64,000 nt of DNA, from NCBI RefSeq assembly GCF_048128805.1, contig NC_136016.1:4766501-4830500 (forward strand), written 5' to 3'. The stretch comes from Centroberyx gerrardi. Taxonomy: Eukaryota; Chordata; Actinopteri; Beryciformes; Berycidae. Shown here in pieces: positions 1 through 11,151 of the stretch; within the stretch, counting starts at the first letter, position 1; the number at the start of each line of letters is the position of its first letter. The notes beneath the pieces are model-generated. The model was not told the DNA's origin, made no database searches, and worked only from the letters and a program-made list of their open reading frames with translations. Both the position numbers and the translations under genes were made by a program.

Positions 1-179
1 GTGTATGCGGGTATGTCTCATTGTGTATTTGACTGAAAGTATTTAGGCCTAAATGTGTTTGCCTTGATCTTTAAGCCCCCCTGAATCCGTCGTTCCCTTG
101 TAGGCTGCGCCAATTTAACGGAAATGCTGATTCACGGGGAATATCAGGTAATTCATGTATGTAATCCCAATATGTGTCT

Positions 180-275
180 ATGCTAATAATAATAAGAAGA
201 CGGCTCTTTATTTACATGCACTTTTCAAAACAGTTACAAGGCACTTTACAAAGAAGTAAAAAAAAACAAAGAACA
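180..275 (+). repeat. Fragment of a fish interspersed repeat (CTTTATTTACATGCAC type)
   Basis: A TAATAATAATAA start followed by CTCTTTATTTACATGCACTTTTC and AAGGCACTTTACAAAG resembles the repeat at 24190-24360. It looks like a short SINE or LINE 3' fragment; the family is not certain. Confidence 0.4.
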
Positions 276-349
276 GATATAATCGACAGCAAAAGCAAGG
301 TAAGAAAAGTAAACGACCAACCAATCCAAAGTCTAGAAGCCATGAGGGC

Positions 350-655
350 AAAGAACCAATCACCTCTTGTTTTTAATCTAGACTTTGGAACAGCCAATGG
401 GAACATCTTGCTTTTAATGAAGGCTTTTGAACAGCCAACAAGAACCGCTTGTTTTCAATCTAGACTTTTGAACAGCCAATAGGAAGCTCTTGCTTTTAAT
501 CAAGACCTTTGAACAGCCAATAGGGAACTCTTGTTTTCAATCTAGATTTTGGAACAGCCAATAAGAACCTTGTGTTTTTAATCTACACTTTGGAACAACC
601 AATAGGAACCTCTTGCCTTTAATCAAGACTTTTGAACAGCCAATAGGAACCTGCC
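350..655. repeat. 41-bp minisatellite, seven to eight units, most with a CCAAT core
   Basis: The segment AACAGCCAAT recurs with CAGCC (or CAACC) beginning at 391, 432, 473, 514, 555, 596 and 637, exactly 41 bases apart. A shorter partial unit begins near 356. Each unit also carries CTCTTGCTTTTAATC-like sequence. All but the 432 unit keep CCAAT. The array lies downstream of the last visible EME1 exon. Confidence 0.9.
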
Positions 656-844
656 TGAAGACCGCAGGCAATGTTCCAGCTCATATGGGCTTAAAAGGTC
701 TGTGATATAACTTGGTGCCAGACGCATCCCCTGCCTTAAAAGTAATCAGTGAAATCTTAAAATCAATCCTGAAACCACCAGGTAACCACTGTAAAGATGC
801 TAAAACTGGGCTGATTCCTCCATGCGTCTCAGCAGTGGGCGTAC

Positions 845-3800
845 CTGCTTAAGGAGCTGTGGGGAGGGGTAGGCTGCCAGGATAGCCGAGGCCATGTCTG
901 GACTGACTCTGTTGAACTGCTGGATCTGCCTCTTCCACACCTGCAGCAGCCCCTTCCCGGCTCTGTCCACCCGCTGGCCGCCCACCCAGTCACTCTCCAG
1001 GTGGAACGAAAAGCCTGTGTTCTCCCGCTCTCGCCTGAAAACACACATGGGAAAATGATTGTTTTGTTGTGTGTGGAAAAAGCATCCGTCCAAGTTCTTA
1101 AGGAGAAGGCTTGCTCACTTGAACGGGGCCTCTGCAACCGCTTTGGTGGTCATGTTGATGTGATCCGAGAAGTCCTTCCAGGTGGGCAAGAGGCGGACCG
1201 AGACGCCGGTGTGGAGCTGGAGATGCACCACAGCCTGATGGGATATTGGAGGAACAAGAGCAACTAAGAAACTAACAAAACAGAGTGAAGAAAGTCCTTA
1301 TTTCAATTCACCTGCATGTGAATTAAAATTTAAGTTTCATCTGACACTTTAAACGTTGTGTTCTCCTGGCTTTGTCTTCTTGGAAAAGCTCACCACAGGT
1401 CCCAGAAATGTACTTTCCCAAGGTAAATAAATTGTGACTAAGGATGGGACGATATATTGAAATTCAACATATCGCGATACAAAAATGTGATGATACGTAT
1501 CGTGGGGCAGAAAAATGTATCGCGATATTAGCTCCATTTTATTCTGCTGTAGTAATCACAAATGAGACGGCTCGACCATCTCTCTCGAAATTATATTGTT
1601 TGCACTTTGTAATGACATTTTTAAATAGTTGTTTACATTCTAGCAAGCCAATACCATCGCTAGAAAGATTTGTGGCTCAGAAACAAACATATCAGACTTT
1701 GTTGTCAATGAACTTTTATTTGTTACAGCGTATCGTGGCTGTATCGAATTGCGAACCCCATATCATTATCGAATCGTGTCGTAAGCATATCGTCTCATCC
1801 CTAATTGTGACAAATACCGTCTACCTACCTCCTCTACTTCAACTCGGGACACCTCAGGTAGCGCCTCAACTCCATCGTTCTTCCTCCTCTTTTTTCCTGC
1901 TCCTTTTCCTGCCCCTCGCTCCTCCCCCAGGACGGCTTCTCGAAACCTCTTCTGGCTTTGGGACTTGTGGGACCTGGGGGGCGAAACGTCCGGCGCACTC
2001 AGTATCTGTTTTTCGGGGAAGACTTCTGACACTCGCTACAATCCATCCTCTCGTCTAAAAGGGCGGCTAGACAGCTCCTTTTGCTTGATTGCCCCTTTTC
2101 ACACATAGTTTTCACCTGTACCCTCCACCCGTTCTCCCAGAGTTTGGCGAAAATAATATGTGACATGTTTTCAAATCTTGGCGCACCATCAGATATGCTC
2201 AGTTTAACTCAACAGCCATTTGAGTGGCATTCCTTGTTTTCTTTTTTTTTTAACCTTTAATCTAGGGACAGTTGAATGAGCACCATGCTGTTTTCCAGCG
2301 ACACCCTGCTTCACATTCACACTGTTGCACAAATCCACACCGGGAGCTACTCACACCCCCTCCCTTCTCTACCCAACCAGTCTTTTATTGTCAAAGTCAA
2401 TATCACGATAATCATAATGATTTTTTCAATATCTATATATATCACGATATGGCTCACGTATGCACAATCACATGTTAAACAATCAAATTGATGTACATCC
2501 CTTGAACCGAATGGTAATGTTAGGTGTGATGTAGGGATGTCAGTTTCAGTTAATTTTGCTTTCGACAGGCCGACACCCATTAACCGGCAACTAACCGGTT
2601 AATTTTTAAGAAAAAACGCAAAATGACGTGAAATACAAGAAAGTGCCGCTTTCCTTTTAGTCCGGCGCTCCATTGATCAACTAGTGCAGTGCCCGTTCGC
2701 CCCGCTGCTGCACAGAGCGCTGTTCGCTTGTTTATTCAAAGTTTATTAATAATGAACGTGTCGTGTGTCCAAATTGCACCAAGTCCGACACTGCACGTCC
2801 TTGGTCCCCAGCAATACACCCGCCAAGTGTGAAGTAGATCGGTTCTCGAGATATGCGAAGGACACACACACTCACACATTCACTCACAGATAGACTCACA
2901 GACAGACAGAGATTCCTTGCTTTAGTAGATAGATGAGCTTTGGCGCCGCATTTCGAAGCGCTGTCCATTTGCTGTAATTTGCATTTAAATATCTGCACTT
3001 GTTATGCACGCCGCAGCGTAGCCCGTTTTAATATTAAGTGCTGACTCCGCCCACCCGGGCCAGTTTCGGCGTACGGCGGTAGCAATTACAAGTGGACCCT
3101 ATCCTACAGTCCCTGCTCTCAGCGGAGGGAGGGGGCTACGCTGTGTGTGGGGAACAGTGTGATCGTCAGACCTCTCTGGATTAGATGAGCAAGTAGAGAA
3201 AACCGGCATCAGCCGAACCAATTTATTGCCAAATGCTTTGGGATTCAACACATTAACATTGCTTCCCATGGTCAGAAAAAGTCGCCAGATTTGTCGCTAG
3301 CCGCTTTTGAGAAATAAAGTCGCCAGGGGGGTCTGAAAAGTCGCTAAGTCTAGCGACAAAGTCGCCAAGTTGGCAACACAATTTAACCTATAGACCGACA
3401 TGCGTAACCGGTCAAAAATATTCTCGGTGGTTAACCGATTAATGGTTAACCATTGACATCCCTAGTGTGATGTTAAACAAAATTTCCAAATAATAATCCT
3501 ACCGTACCTCATTTTGTCAGAGTTTTAAAATAAAATGTGCTTGTTATCATCAATTTAGACAGCAGAATTGTGTGTCACAATATCCCAAAATCACCATATC
3601 ATAACGATATGATTCTACTGAAAGACGATAAACGGTATTATTGAATTATCGCCCAGCCCTAGTGGTTGTTACTCATTCACTTTCCCCATCCGTGTTTTCC
3701 CAGCTTGTCGGGGGGGAATCAAACCGACAACCTTCCAGTCACAAGCCAGCTTCTCTAACCTCGCCTACCGCCAAATCTCAAACAGCTCCAAATTCAGATC

Positions 3801-5972
3801 CTAATGCATGCTGCCCCTCCCCCACACCCCCCACACACACCTGAAGTATTTCTCCAGGTCAATAACCGCCAGGCTGAGGATCCTGCCAGGGTGACGGGCC
3901 TGCAGCTCCTGCACCCAGGAAGTCAGAGTCGGACCACAGTCCGGCCTCCCGTGCCTCTGTTCCTGGGTCAGATAGTGAAGGGAGAGATATAGGAATACAG
4001 AGGGAGGCATTAGAAACTGTTGTCAACACTGCAAAACACATTTCAATTGGTCTCTACACTCAGATGGAAAGGAGGTGGACCATTACATTTCAACTAGGCC
4101 TCTCTCTTTTATCGCCAAAGAAGAGCAAGAACAAGAATGGCCTAAATATAGATTAATATCACAATATAATATGCGAGTATGATGTACAGTTTGCACATCC
4201 TGTATATACTCTAATTTCACATATTTGTTTTCTTCATATTCTCATCATATATTGTCATGTAGTACATATTGCATATATCTATATATTTCTAGAATGTTTC
4301 ACTTATTGCATACTGCACATACTTAATAGTTCTGATAGATTTTCACATCCACATTTTACAATTATTATTTCTTTGTCCCAGCATGTTCTACTGCCTCATA
4401 CATGCTATAATGCATATTTTTTCTTACTTTTCATCCATATATTGTTCCAGTGTTAAAATTCTCAATTATGTCCCCCCATTTTCTCTACTCTCATTTCTAT
4501 TCTATTTTCATGGCTGTAACCTATTGCTGTTTGCTGCTGCAACCGCTCAATTTCCCCACGAGGATCATTAAAGTTTCATCTCGTCTCGTCTCATAGCAGT
4601 AAGGTCAGTTATTTTGTCGATGCTGCTGTGAAACCTTGACAAGCGGCGCCAGGCCCACCAACCTGAGTGTAGCTGTGGATCAGAGTGATAAAGTCGTCAA
4701 CTGTCATCTGCATCACAACATGGGCCTCCGGTACACACACCGCATCATCTGGCTGGGAGAGGGAGGGAACAGCGGGGAGATCAAAACATCACACATGACT
4801 TATCGATTCATTAAAGGTGCTTCGTGCGGCAGCGTGACATCAATAAAACATTACCACATTCATTTTGAGACATTAGTACAATTACCGTAAACAAACGGCA
4901 GCAAGGTAACGCAATTAATTTGACAATGACATATTGATGCTTAAAAATGTTATAAGTAGCACGTTTAAACACAATAAGGCAATGGGAAAGGTGCATGTCA
5001 TTGATCCCTAATATCCGGCCCGCGAGAGCCAAAAGTCTGGCCCGTGCCGACCCATTGGCACTTGAACTAGAGGTCGACCCAAACCCGACCAAGAACCAAG
5101 CCCGACCCGGCCAATACCCGACATACAGTCTCGGGTATTGGCCAGGTCGGGCTTGGTTTTTAAATAAATAATTTGGGCTCGTGTCGGGTTGGGCTCGGTT
5201 GTTGTTGTTTTTTCATGCGTGGAAAAAAGCACAATGTTTTATGCTTCTCGCTTTCTCCTGAAGCTCTGTGTCACTGCAGGCTGGGCACACACACAGCCCC
5301 CCTCCCTCTGCTGCACTCTCTCTCTCTCTCCTCTCTGTCACTGGTACTGAAAGACGTACAGTACCAAAATGGGCTTTTTTCATCTTTGTTTTACTACTTC
5401 ATTTTCTGTTTTACAAATGATAAAGGGAAAATTCACGTCGTGAACGCACCTGTCATAACGTGAAATAAAGTGCACAACATGTGAAACTAGAAGGGCACTA
5501 GAAGGGCACTAGAAGGCCAAGGCCAATTGCTTGTTCGTGAGTCGGATCCGGATCCGCTCCAAAATTGAATGGGTTCTTCCTTGGCCCATGCTACACCCTT
5601 CCACGAAGTTTCATGAAAATCAGGCCAGTAGTTTTTCCGTAATCCTGCTGACAAACAGACAGACAACGGCACCGAAAACATAATAATAATAAATAATAAT
5701 AATAATAAATAAAGTGCGCACTGCTCTACTTTATTTTGACCTCATCCCACACCGTACACTTGATCAATAATCTTGATGAAATCTGGCTAAAGTTCATCTC
5801 TTGTGTAAGAAATTACTGTTCAACACTGAGGAACTGTGAAGTAGGCTAAAAAGTAAAATAATTAAATGGTTGGTTTTGGACTTATTTTGTTTCAAGAGTG
5901 CATTTTTTTTTCTTGTGTGACCCTCAACACAGGTTTTGAGAATCCCAGGCCTAAATTATTACTACCACCACG

Positions 5973-6016
<44 letters not shown>

Positions 6017-7764
6017 AGCGGCCATCATAAAAGGTTTATTAGCCGCTGAGAGGCTAAGTAGGGGAGGCTATCTGTCCGACTCGTTGGTTCCAATTAGGGA
6101 TGCACCGATCCGATACTGATATCGGATATCGGTCCGATACTGACTCAAATAGCTGGATCGGGTATCGGTGACAATGGGGCCGATCTATTCAATTCAATTC
6201 TATGTTTATGTCTACGTGCGCATACTACGTCATGCGTCAGCAGCGCGCCGGTAGACCCGGCCATTTGCCTTCGGTCCGTCCGGTGGCTCCTCCGGTCCGT
6301 CCGGTGGCTCCTCCGGTCCAGCAGCTCCGGAGGATCCCGCCTGCCGCGCGCAGCGTCTCACGCACTGAATTCTCGCTCATGGGGCGCGAGCCTCCCGCAG
6401 CTAGCATCCAGGCTAACAAGCTAACCTGGCGCCCAACCCTCATAACAGAGCCGGGGTCGGGGTGAGCTGACCGGGGGTCGGGGTGAGCTGACCGGGGGTC
6501 GGTGCTGATGCTCGGTAGTTAAAAACACACCTGCATGAATACTTTGTCTCGGTTATATGTTTAAACTCTCCCGGGTCACCGCGCGGCCGAGCAGGCTGCC
6601 ATTTAACCTGCGAGGTAAAGTAGTTTTCCACCAATTATACAATCGGCGCGTCCAGCCAGACTCCATTCATAAATCCAAGGTTTACGGGGACTCGGCTGTA
6701 GGTCAACGTTGTTTCCTGCCACAACACGATTTAAAGTGTTTTCCCTGTTCGTCAGGTACTGCTGCTCCATTCGGCCGACACATAGTCAGACTAACATACC
6801 TTGATTTTTTTTCTGAGGGCTGTTTCATAAAGCAAGATTACCAGTTAAGCCAGAGTTATTTCAGTAATTTAGGCTTATTCTGCATATTTTGAATGTTTTG
6901 TTTTTACCAAGTTACTTGTTTATACTACTTGTGTGAATTGTGATTTAATTTATCAAGTTTGTTTGCACTAGTTTGTGACTTAATTGTGATTTAATGTTTA
7001 CATTTTGTTCTCATTTGATGCAGTTGTATTGTTTTATACTGGAATTTTAATTCCTGACCAATTTGTTGCTGCATTTAAAAGGTTTACACTTGAATTGTAA
7101 TTCCTGTTAATTTTGAAGATGTTTTACCAAGTTGCTGGAGCACGATTATTTATTATTTTAATAATAAATAACAATTGAGTACATTTATATCTATGTATTT
7201 ATTTGTTACATTTTGTTTTACAAAGTTAGGAAAGCAATGTTAAAGTCAAGCCTGATGTTGCTTTACACATAAAAGAATGATCCCAGTCTCTTCCACACAG
7301 TGAGGCATAGCCTACAGTTTATTAATTAAACACTGGTATCGGATCGGTACTCGGTATCGGCCGATACCCAAAGCCCAGTTATCGGTATCGGTATCTGGAC
7401 TGAAAAAGTCAGATCGGTGCATCCCTAGTTCCAATCAAACACCTTGACTCCGCGGCTGAGTTTTGAATGTTTATTTTGTGCAGTCCGTAGCATCAAACAA
7501 TGCGATATGCATACTTGAAACAATGCCGGTTTTGGTATAGAAACAAAACGTAAAACGTACGGTCAACAGAAAATAAGGACTCCCCACTCACCCCCTCTCT
7601 GCCTAACCAGACTGACTGATTAACAAACAGGTGATATCTCTTCCTACCAACACACACCCCCCCACGTCATGCCCCAAATTACCGTAAGTGACGGTGAAGC
7701 AGTGTGAGCACAACACAAACACATACATGGCTCCTACAACTACTACTACTACTACTACTACTAC

Positions 7765-7808
<44 letters not shown>

Positions 7809-9698
7809 GTAATAGCAGCAACAACAACATCTGCACATAAAACAACTTTTATTGGCGCAATGGCCCTTGACGTTTTGGCCCTTGGGGAAAACTAATTGGG
7901 GAACCCTGGTGTATGTGTTTGCGTGTGTTTGTGTGTGTGTATGTGTTAGGCTTGGGCTGATATTCAATAATATTGAGTATCGCGTTTTTTTACGAATATC
8001 GCAATTTTTTTCTGTGGTATCGAATAATTAATACATTTCTTGAATAGTGAGATCTAATTGTATTAATAGCCTAGAAATTTGATGTGATTTAGAAGAAATA
8101 AAATAAAATACAAAAAAACAGAAAAAATAAATTTTGTAAAATATGAAAATATTGTATATTGCAATATTTTGGCGGGACAGCATCACAATATTACATTTTG
8201 GATATCGCCCAAGCCTAGTGTGTGTGTGTGTGTGTGTGTAATCACCTGCACACTGGGAGACCTCCTCATCCAGCTGACACTGCGTGGGAGGGGCTGTTTC
8301 TCTATGGCGCAGCTACAACCCAGCGCCTGCACCGACGTCAACAAAGCTCCCCCTCCTTCCACCTGTAAGAGAGCTGCAAACACAAACACTATTCCTCATT
8401 TTGTTGGGGACCCCCTGCAACCCCTCAAGGACCTCTGGAGGTCCCCGGGCCTCACTTTGAGAACTACTGGTGTACTACTACTACTGTACATATTGGCCTT
8501 CTGCAGACCTGTTAATGTGAATATGGGGCACACAAATTTGTTATATATTCCATGTATCTTGATTATTTTTTGTTTTCATTTATGTCCATACTGAACATTC
8601 TGGGATTTTTTTCAGATTGTACATATATTTAATTCAGATTCTTTATCTCAGTATGTGCTACTTGATGGGTTAGGGTTATTTTTATTAGGGTTATTTTTGC
8701 ACACCCTGCATACACACTGCTGTAATTCATATATTCCTACTTAATGCATTCTAGTGATGTAACTGTCGTTGGTGATATGTCCGATATCACGCTCTTTGCC
8801 CTATTCTTATTTATAACCTAGTTTTTTTCTTTGCTCTATCCTGTTTTTTCCTGCTTCAACAACCAAATTTCCCCATTAAAGTTCTGTCTAATCTAATAAA
8901 AAGACATGTTTTCAACACTCATGCACAGTGCCAAAGCATTATTTAGCATGGTTTATACTTTGTCTGCTGCTTACCTGGGTCCACCGCCACCACTATGTGC
9001 TTGATACACTCCTCTGGCCTCAGGGCTTTGGCTGCCTCGGCCAGGGCTTTCCTCTCCGCTCTCTGTCTCTCTTGTTCCAGCCTAAGCACCTCTTTGTCCC
9101 CCTGCTGTCTCCCCCTGGCCTCCCTCCTTTTCAGCGCCTCCTCCTTGGAGGCCTGGATCTCCTCCACCGTCCGCTTGGCAGGGTTCTTCTTGGCAGGGGA
9201 GGTGCTGGCGCTCCCTGCCCAGGAGGAAGGCTTCGGAGGCGGCCACTGCTGAGGGAGAGCGGCCTCCTCCGGGCCGTCCAGAGTCCCTCGGTTCTCCATC
9301 CTCCTCTGATGGGAGCTGGACAGGGGCTCTGACTCTGAAAACCTGTTGTTGGAATATTGTTCAGCATCTTTGTCATTAGTGACAGAGGAGGATGTGCTAA
9401 TACTTTCTTGTCTCTGTTTGAGTCTCTGTGCCAGGGGGACGTAGGGTGCATCCTCCTCATCTGATTCACTGCTGATCATCATCACGTTTGCTGCTCCTGT
9501 AACTGCGCCCAAGTCGCCCTTTTCTGAGGCTGGGGAGAAGGGGGGTGCCTCTTCTGTATCAGAACTATCCAGGACCACTAGATCGGGTTTCTCTGCGTGG
9601 CTCTGGGAGGCTTGGCTGAGGTGGCGACCAGGCTGGAGGAAGTCATACACAGGAAAGTCCTCATCTAGGTCACTGGTGGAGTCGCTGTAGCTGCCCAT
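845..9698 (-). CDS. eme1: EME1, MUS81-partner endonuclease subunit (3' end outside window)
   Basis: EME1 is the non-catalytic partner of MUS81. Together they cut 3' flaps, stalled forks and nicked Holliday junctions in the nucleus. Seven coding exons read in frame on the minus strand: 9698-8975 (ATG, 724 nt), 8373-8246, 4752-4663, 3962-3841, 1973-1829, 1234-1119 and 1034-845, all with AG/GT borders, giving 505 codons. Recognised stretches are the N-terminal acidic blocks ([10 protein letters not shown], residues 41-50; [11 protein letters not shown]), the PLAQRLKQR motif, the degenerate ERCC4-type nuclease core ([11 protein letters not shown]) and the helix-hairpin-helix approach ([28 protein letters not shown]). 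Human EME1 is about 570 residues, so roughly 60-70 C-terminal residues should lie left of position 1; none is visible in 1-844. For exon 1973-1829 I chose the CCCCCAG acceptor because acceptors further upstream break frame or meet an in-frame TAG. MRPL27 is divergent. Confidence 0.9.
1439..1803. mobile_element. hAT-type MITE with 8-bp target duplication
   Basis: The ends are TAAGGATGGGACGATAT and ATATCGTCTCATCCCTA, inverted repeats matching at 15 of 17 positions. Both sides carry the same 8 bases, ATTGTGAC (1431-1438 and 1804-1811), the target size of hAT elements. The interior is rich in TATCGNGATA motifs and has no transposase frame. It lies in an EME1 intron, 25 bases from the donor of exon 1973-1829. 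Confidence 0.85.
2532..3464. mobile_element. hAT-type non-autonomous element, 933 bp
   Basis: The ends are TAGGGATGTCA and TGACATCCCTA, a perfect 11-base inverted repeat, flanked by perfect GTGTGATG duplications (2524-2531 and 3465-3472). Subterminal TTAACCGGTTAA-like motifs occur at both ends. No transposase frame is seen. It includes a stretch (about 2735-2925) that looks like a LINE 3' tail, with AAGTGTGAAGTAGATCGG and AGACAGACAGA. Confidence 0.85.
3540..3661 (+). mobile_element. Right end of another TIR element, probably split by the 2532-3464 insertion
   Basis: The right boundary ends TTATCGCCCAGCCCTA, a common hAT-type terminus, preceded by ACGATA motifs. Similar AATATCACGATAATCAT and ATCACGATATGG sequence lies at 2398-2455, left of the 2532-3464 element. 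The matching left terminus was not found. Confidence 0.45.
3662..3785 (-). repeat. tRNA-derived SINE fragment (B-box region, reverse orientation)
   Basis: On the minus strand the segment reads GGAAGGTTGTCGGTTTGATTCCCC, a recognisable pol III B box within a tRNA-like arm. No complete tRNA fold is present. Confidence 0.5.
4140..4600 (+). mobile_element. LINE 3' tail, plus orientation
   Basis: An AT-rich 3' UTR-like stretch ends with GCTGCAACCGCTCAATTTCCCC, then ATTAAAGTTTCATCTCGTCTCGTCTCAT, a short tandem tail. The same ending occurs at 8500-8902 (plus) and, inverted, at 21440, 29395 and 61769. It fits a CR1/L2-type LINE that ends in a microsatellite; the clade is inferred. Confidence 0.6.
5000..5215. 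repeat. Repeat with a 28-bp stem hairpin
   Basis: Arms 5094-5121 and 5131-5158 are inverted repeats matching at 27 of 28 positions around a 9-base loop. The flanks carry more CCCGACC and GGGTTGGGC motifs. This is probably the core of an interspersed repeat. Confidence 0.7.
5500..5715 (+). mobile_element. LINE 3' tail, RTE-like
   Basis: TTCCTTGGCCCATGCTACAC, then CCAYGAAGTTTCATGAAAATC, AGTAGTTTTTCCGTAATCCTG and CTGACAAACAGACAGACAACGG, ending in an AAT/AATA microsatellite, is a 3' end common in fish RTE-type LINEs. Confidence 0.55.
5975..6016. repeat. (CTA)n microsatellite
   Basis: Thirteen or so CTA units between CACCAC and CAGCGG. Confidence 0.95.
6095..7427. mobile_element. hAT-type non-autonomous element, 1333 bp
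   Basis: The ends are TAGGGATGCACCGATC and GATCGGTGCATCCCTA, a perfect inverted repeat, flanked by GTTCCAAT on both sides (6087-6094 and 7428-7435). Subterminal ATCGGTATCGG motifs recur at both ends. The interior includes a GC-rich part with two small tandem repeats (GTCCGGTGGCTCCTCCG around 6273-6317 and GGGGTCGGGGTGAGCTGACC around 6450-6500) but no transposase. Confidence 0.9.
7736..7808. repeat. Compound microsatellite (ACT)n(AAT)n
   Basis: ACT units run into about 18 AAT units. The long frames here are repeat artefacts. Confidence 0.95.
7947..8217. mobile_element. Short hAT-like MITE, 271 bp
   Basis: The ends are TAGGCTTGGGCTGATAT and GATATCGCCCAAGCCTA, inverted repeats with the first 11 bases identical. 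It is inserted in a TG-rich stretch (GTATGTGT to the left, GTGTGTGT to the right), so the target duplication is plausible but not provable. It lies 28 bases beyond the donor of EME1 exon 8373-8246. Confidence 0.7.
8217..8240. repeat. (TG)n microsatellite next to an EME1 donor
   Basis: Eleven TG units. On the EME1 strand this is a CA repeat beginning about 6 bases after the donor of exon 8373-8246. Confidence 0.9.
8460..8902 (+). mobile_element. LINE 3' tail, plus orientation (second copy)
   Basis: It shares CTGCTTCAACAACCAAATTTCC, then CCATTAAAGTTCTGTCTAATCTAAT, with the copy ending at 4600. It fills the EME1 intron up to the donor of the first coding exon. Confidence 0.55.
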
Positions 9699-11151
9699 GC
9701 TGTTTCATGTCCGAGTAGAAGTTAGATACAAGATGGGACATGGGTTAGCAGGGAAGAATTATAACAGGGAAACAATGTAGCACCATTCAACAGGCAATAC
9801 CTAGCCCTGATACTTCTGCTATGGAGAGAACACCACGCCAAACTTCATTCACAAATCTGGCAATTTTAATTTCCTTTGCTTATAGGCAACTGTACATAGC
9901 TGGCAAAACACAACTTGAGACCTTTCACGAATCATAACAGTCCCCTAGTACATTCGGCATATAGATAATCCACCAAGCAGCACTTAGTTTCAACAAAATC
10001 TCATTTTTCATAATTGGGTCATACTGCTTGTTAACGCCCACCACTGTGTATTTTGGTGGAAGGTGATAAGGGAATAAGCGGCGAACCAATTATAAAAGTT
10101 GCAGTTTTATTCAGATAGATGCTGCTTGGTGAATTGGATATATGCCGAACTGAACGGAGGGTCCTAGTAATTCTTAAAAGGTCTTAAGTCGTGTTCTACG
10201 TGGCTTGTACATTTGCCGATAAGCAAGGAAACAACAAATTGACTTTTTTTTTTAAATGAAGCTTAGCGAGATGATCTCTCCAAACAAGAAAAAGTGGGAC
10301 ATAACGGGGCTGGCCAAACACAATCAAATTGACTAGAGACATTCTCCAAAATGATAACGTTAGTTAACAGGTAACAGCTAACGACTAACGCTAACGTTAG
10401 TTAACAGAAAGACTGCTAAACTTAGCAGGTTAGCTAATAGCTTGCGTTTACTCACTGCAGTCTGCACACTCACTTTCTTCGAAATATTGCATACAAAAGT
10501 TGTCCAACTAAAGCATAGTATGATAAATAGTACTTTCACTGTTAGTGCAAACATTCATTTGCAATAACTTCGATTAGGTTTTACGATTAGGAGACTATTC
10601 CGTTGCATATGGAACACTCGACCGACCATTTGATTTCCCCGGGTACAGGAGTGCTGCATTCATGTCCTATAGGAAAACATTATGAGCGACTTCACAGCGC
10701 TCAAACCATGGCTCAAACTCGTTTGAAGAAAACTTTCTTGGGTTGATGTCATTGAGGCTATCAAGACGTCATGGTTGAAGTATACTTTTGTATCTATATA
10801 CTTGTGTTGCTCTTGGTCGACTTTTTCACACTTAACCCACACGCAATTCGTGAGTGGTAGGCTACATTTGAGTTCATGTTTTACAACAAAACCAAACATT
10901 GCAATGTCAACCATCAACGAACAATCCAGCATGTAGTTATGTCCTCACTGCCCTGCCATGGTGTTTTAGGAGTTATGATTACAAAATGATTTATGTGATG
11001 AAAATGATTGCTGAAAGCTGACCTGAACTGGGATTTCAGTAGTATTTACCACCTGAAGGCTATCGGTAAGCTGTATTTCCCATGGGACGTGAACAGAACA
11101 GGAGCGTTTGCATGTGACGCACACACGTTGACGTCGATCACGTGATTCAAG
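9699..11151. promoter_or_regulatory. EME1/MRPL27 divergent intergenic region
   Basis: About 1.45 kb separate the EME1 and MRPL27 start codons. It must hold the MRPL27 promoter and the EME1 5' UTR and promoter. No unambiguous EME1 first exon can be placed. The region contains an inverted-repeat element (9915-10195) and a TAACGTTAGTTAAC-rich palindromic patch (10364-10410). Confidence 0.5.
9915..10195. repeat. Inverted-repeat MITE, copy A
   Basis: The left arm has GAGACCTTTCACGAATCATAA with CATTCGGCATATA and CCACCAAGCAGCAC. The right arm mirrors it with GCTGCTTGGTGAATTGGATA, TGCCGAA and AAAAGGTCTTAA. Related copies lie at 11468-11700 and 41147-41430. Confidence 0.7.

Noticed and set aside
350-655. 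CRISPR-like array of regularly spaced repeats
   Set aside because: The 41-base units are contiguous with no unique spacers, and the DNA is vertebrate.
1-844. Terminal EME1 exon
   Set aside because: I looked on the minus strand for the expected helix-hairpin-helix C-terminus and found no matching segment.
1974-2050. Upstream start of EME1 exon at the TTTTAG acceptor near 2056
   Set aside because: In the required phase it meets an in-frame TAG before the rest of the exon; the CCCCCAG acceptor at 1974 keeps frame.
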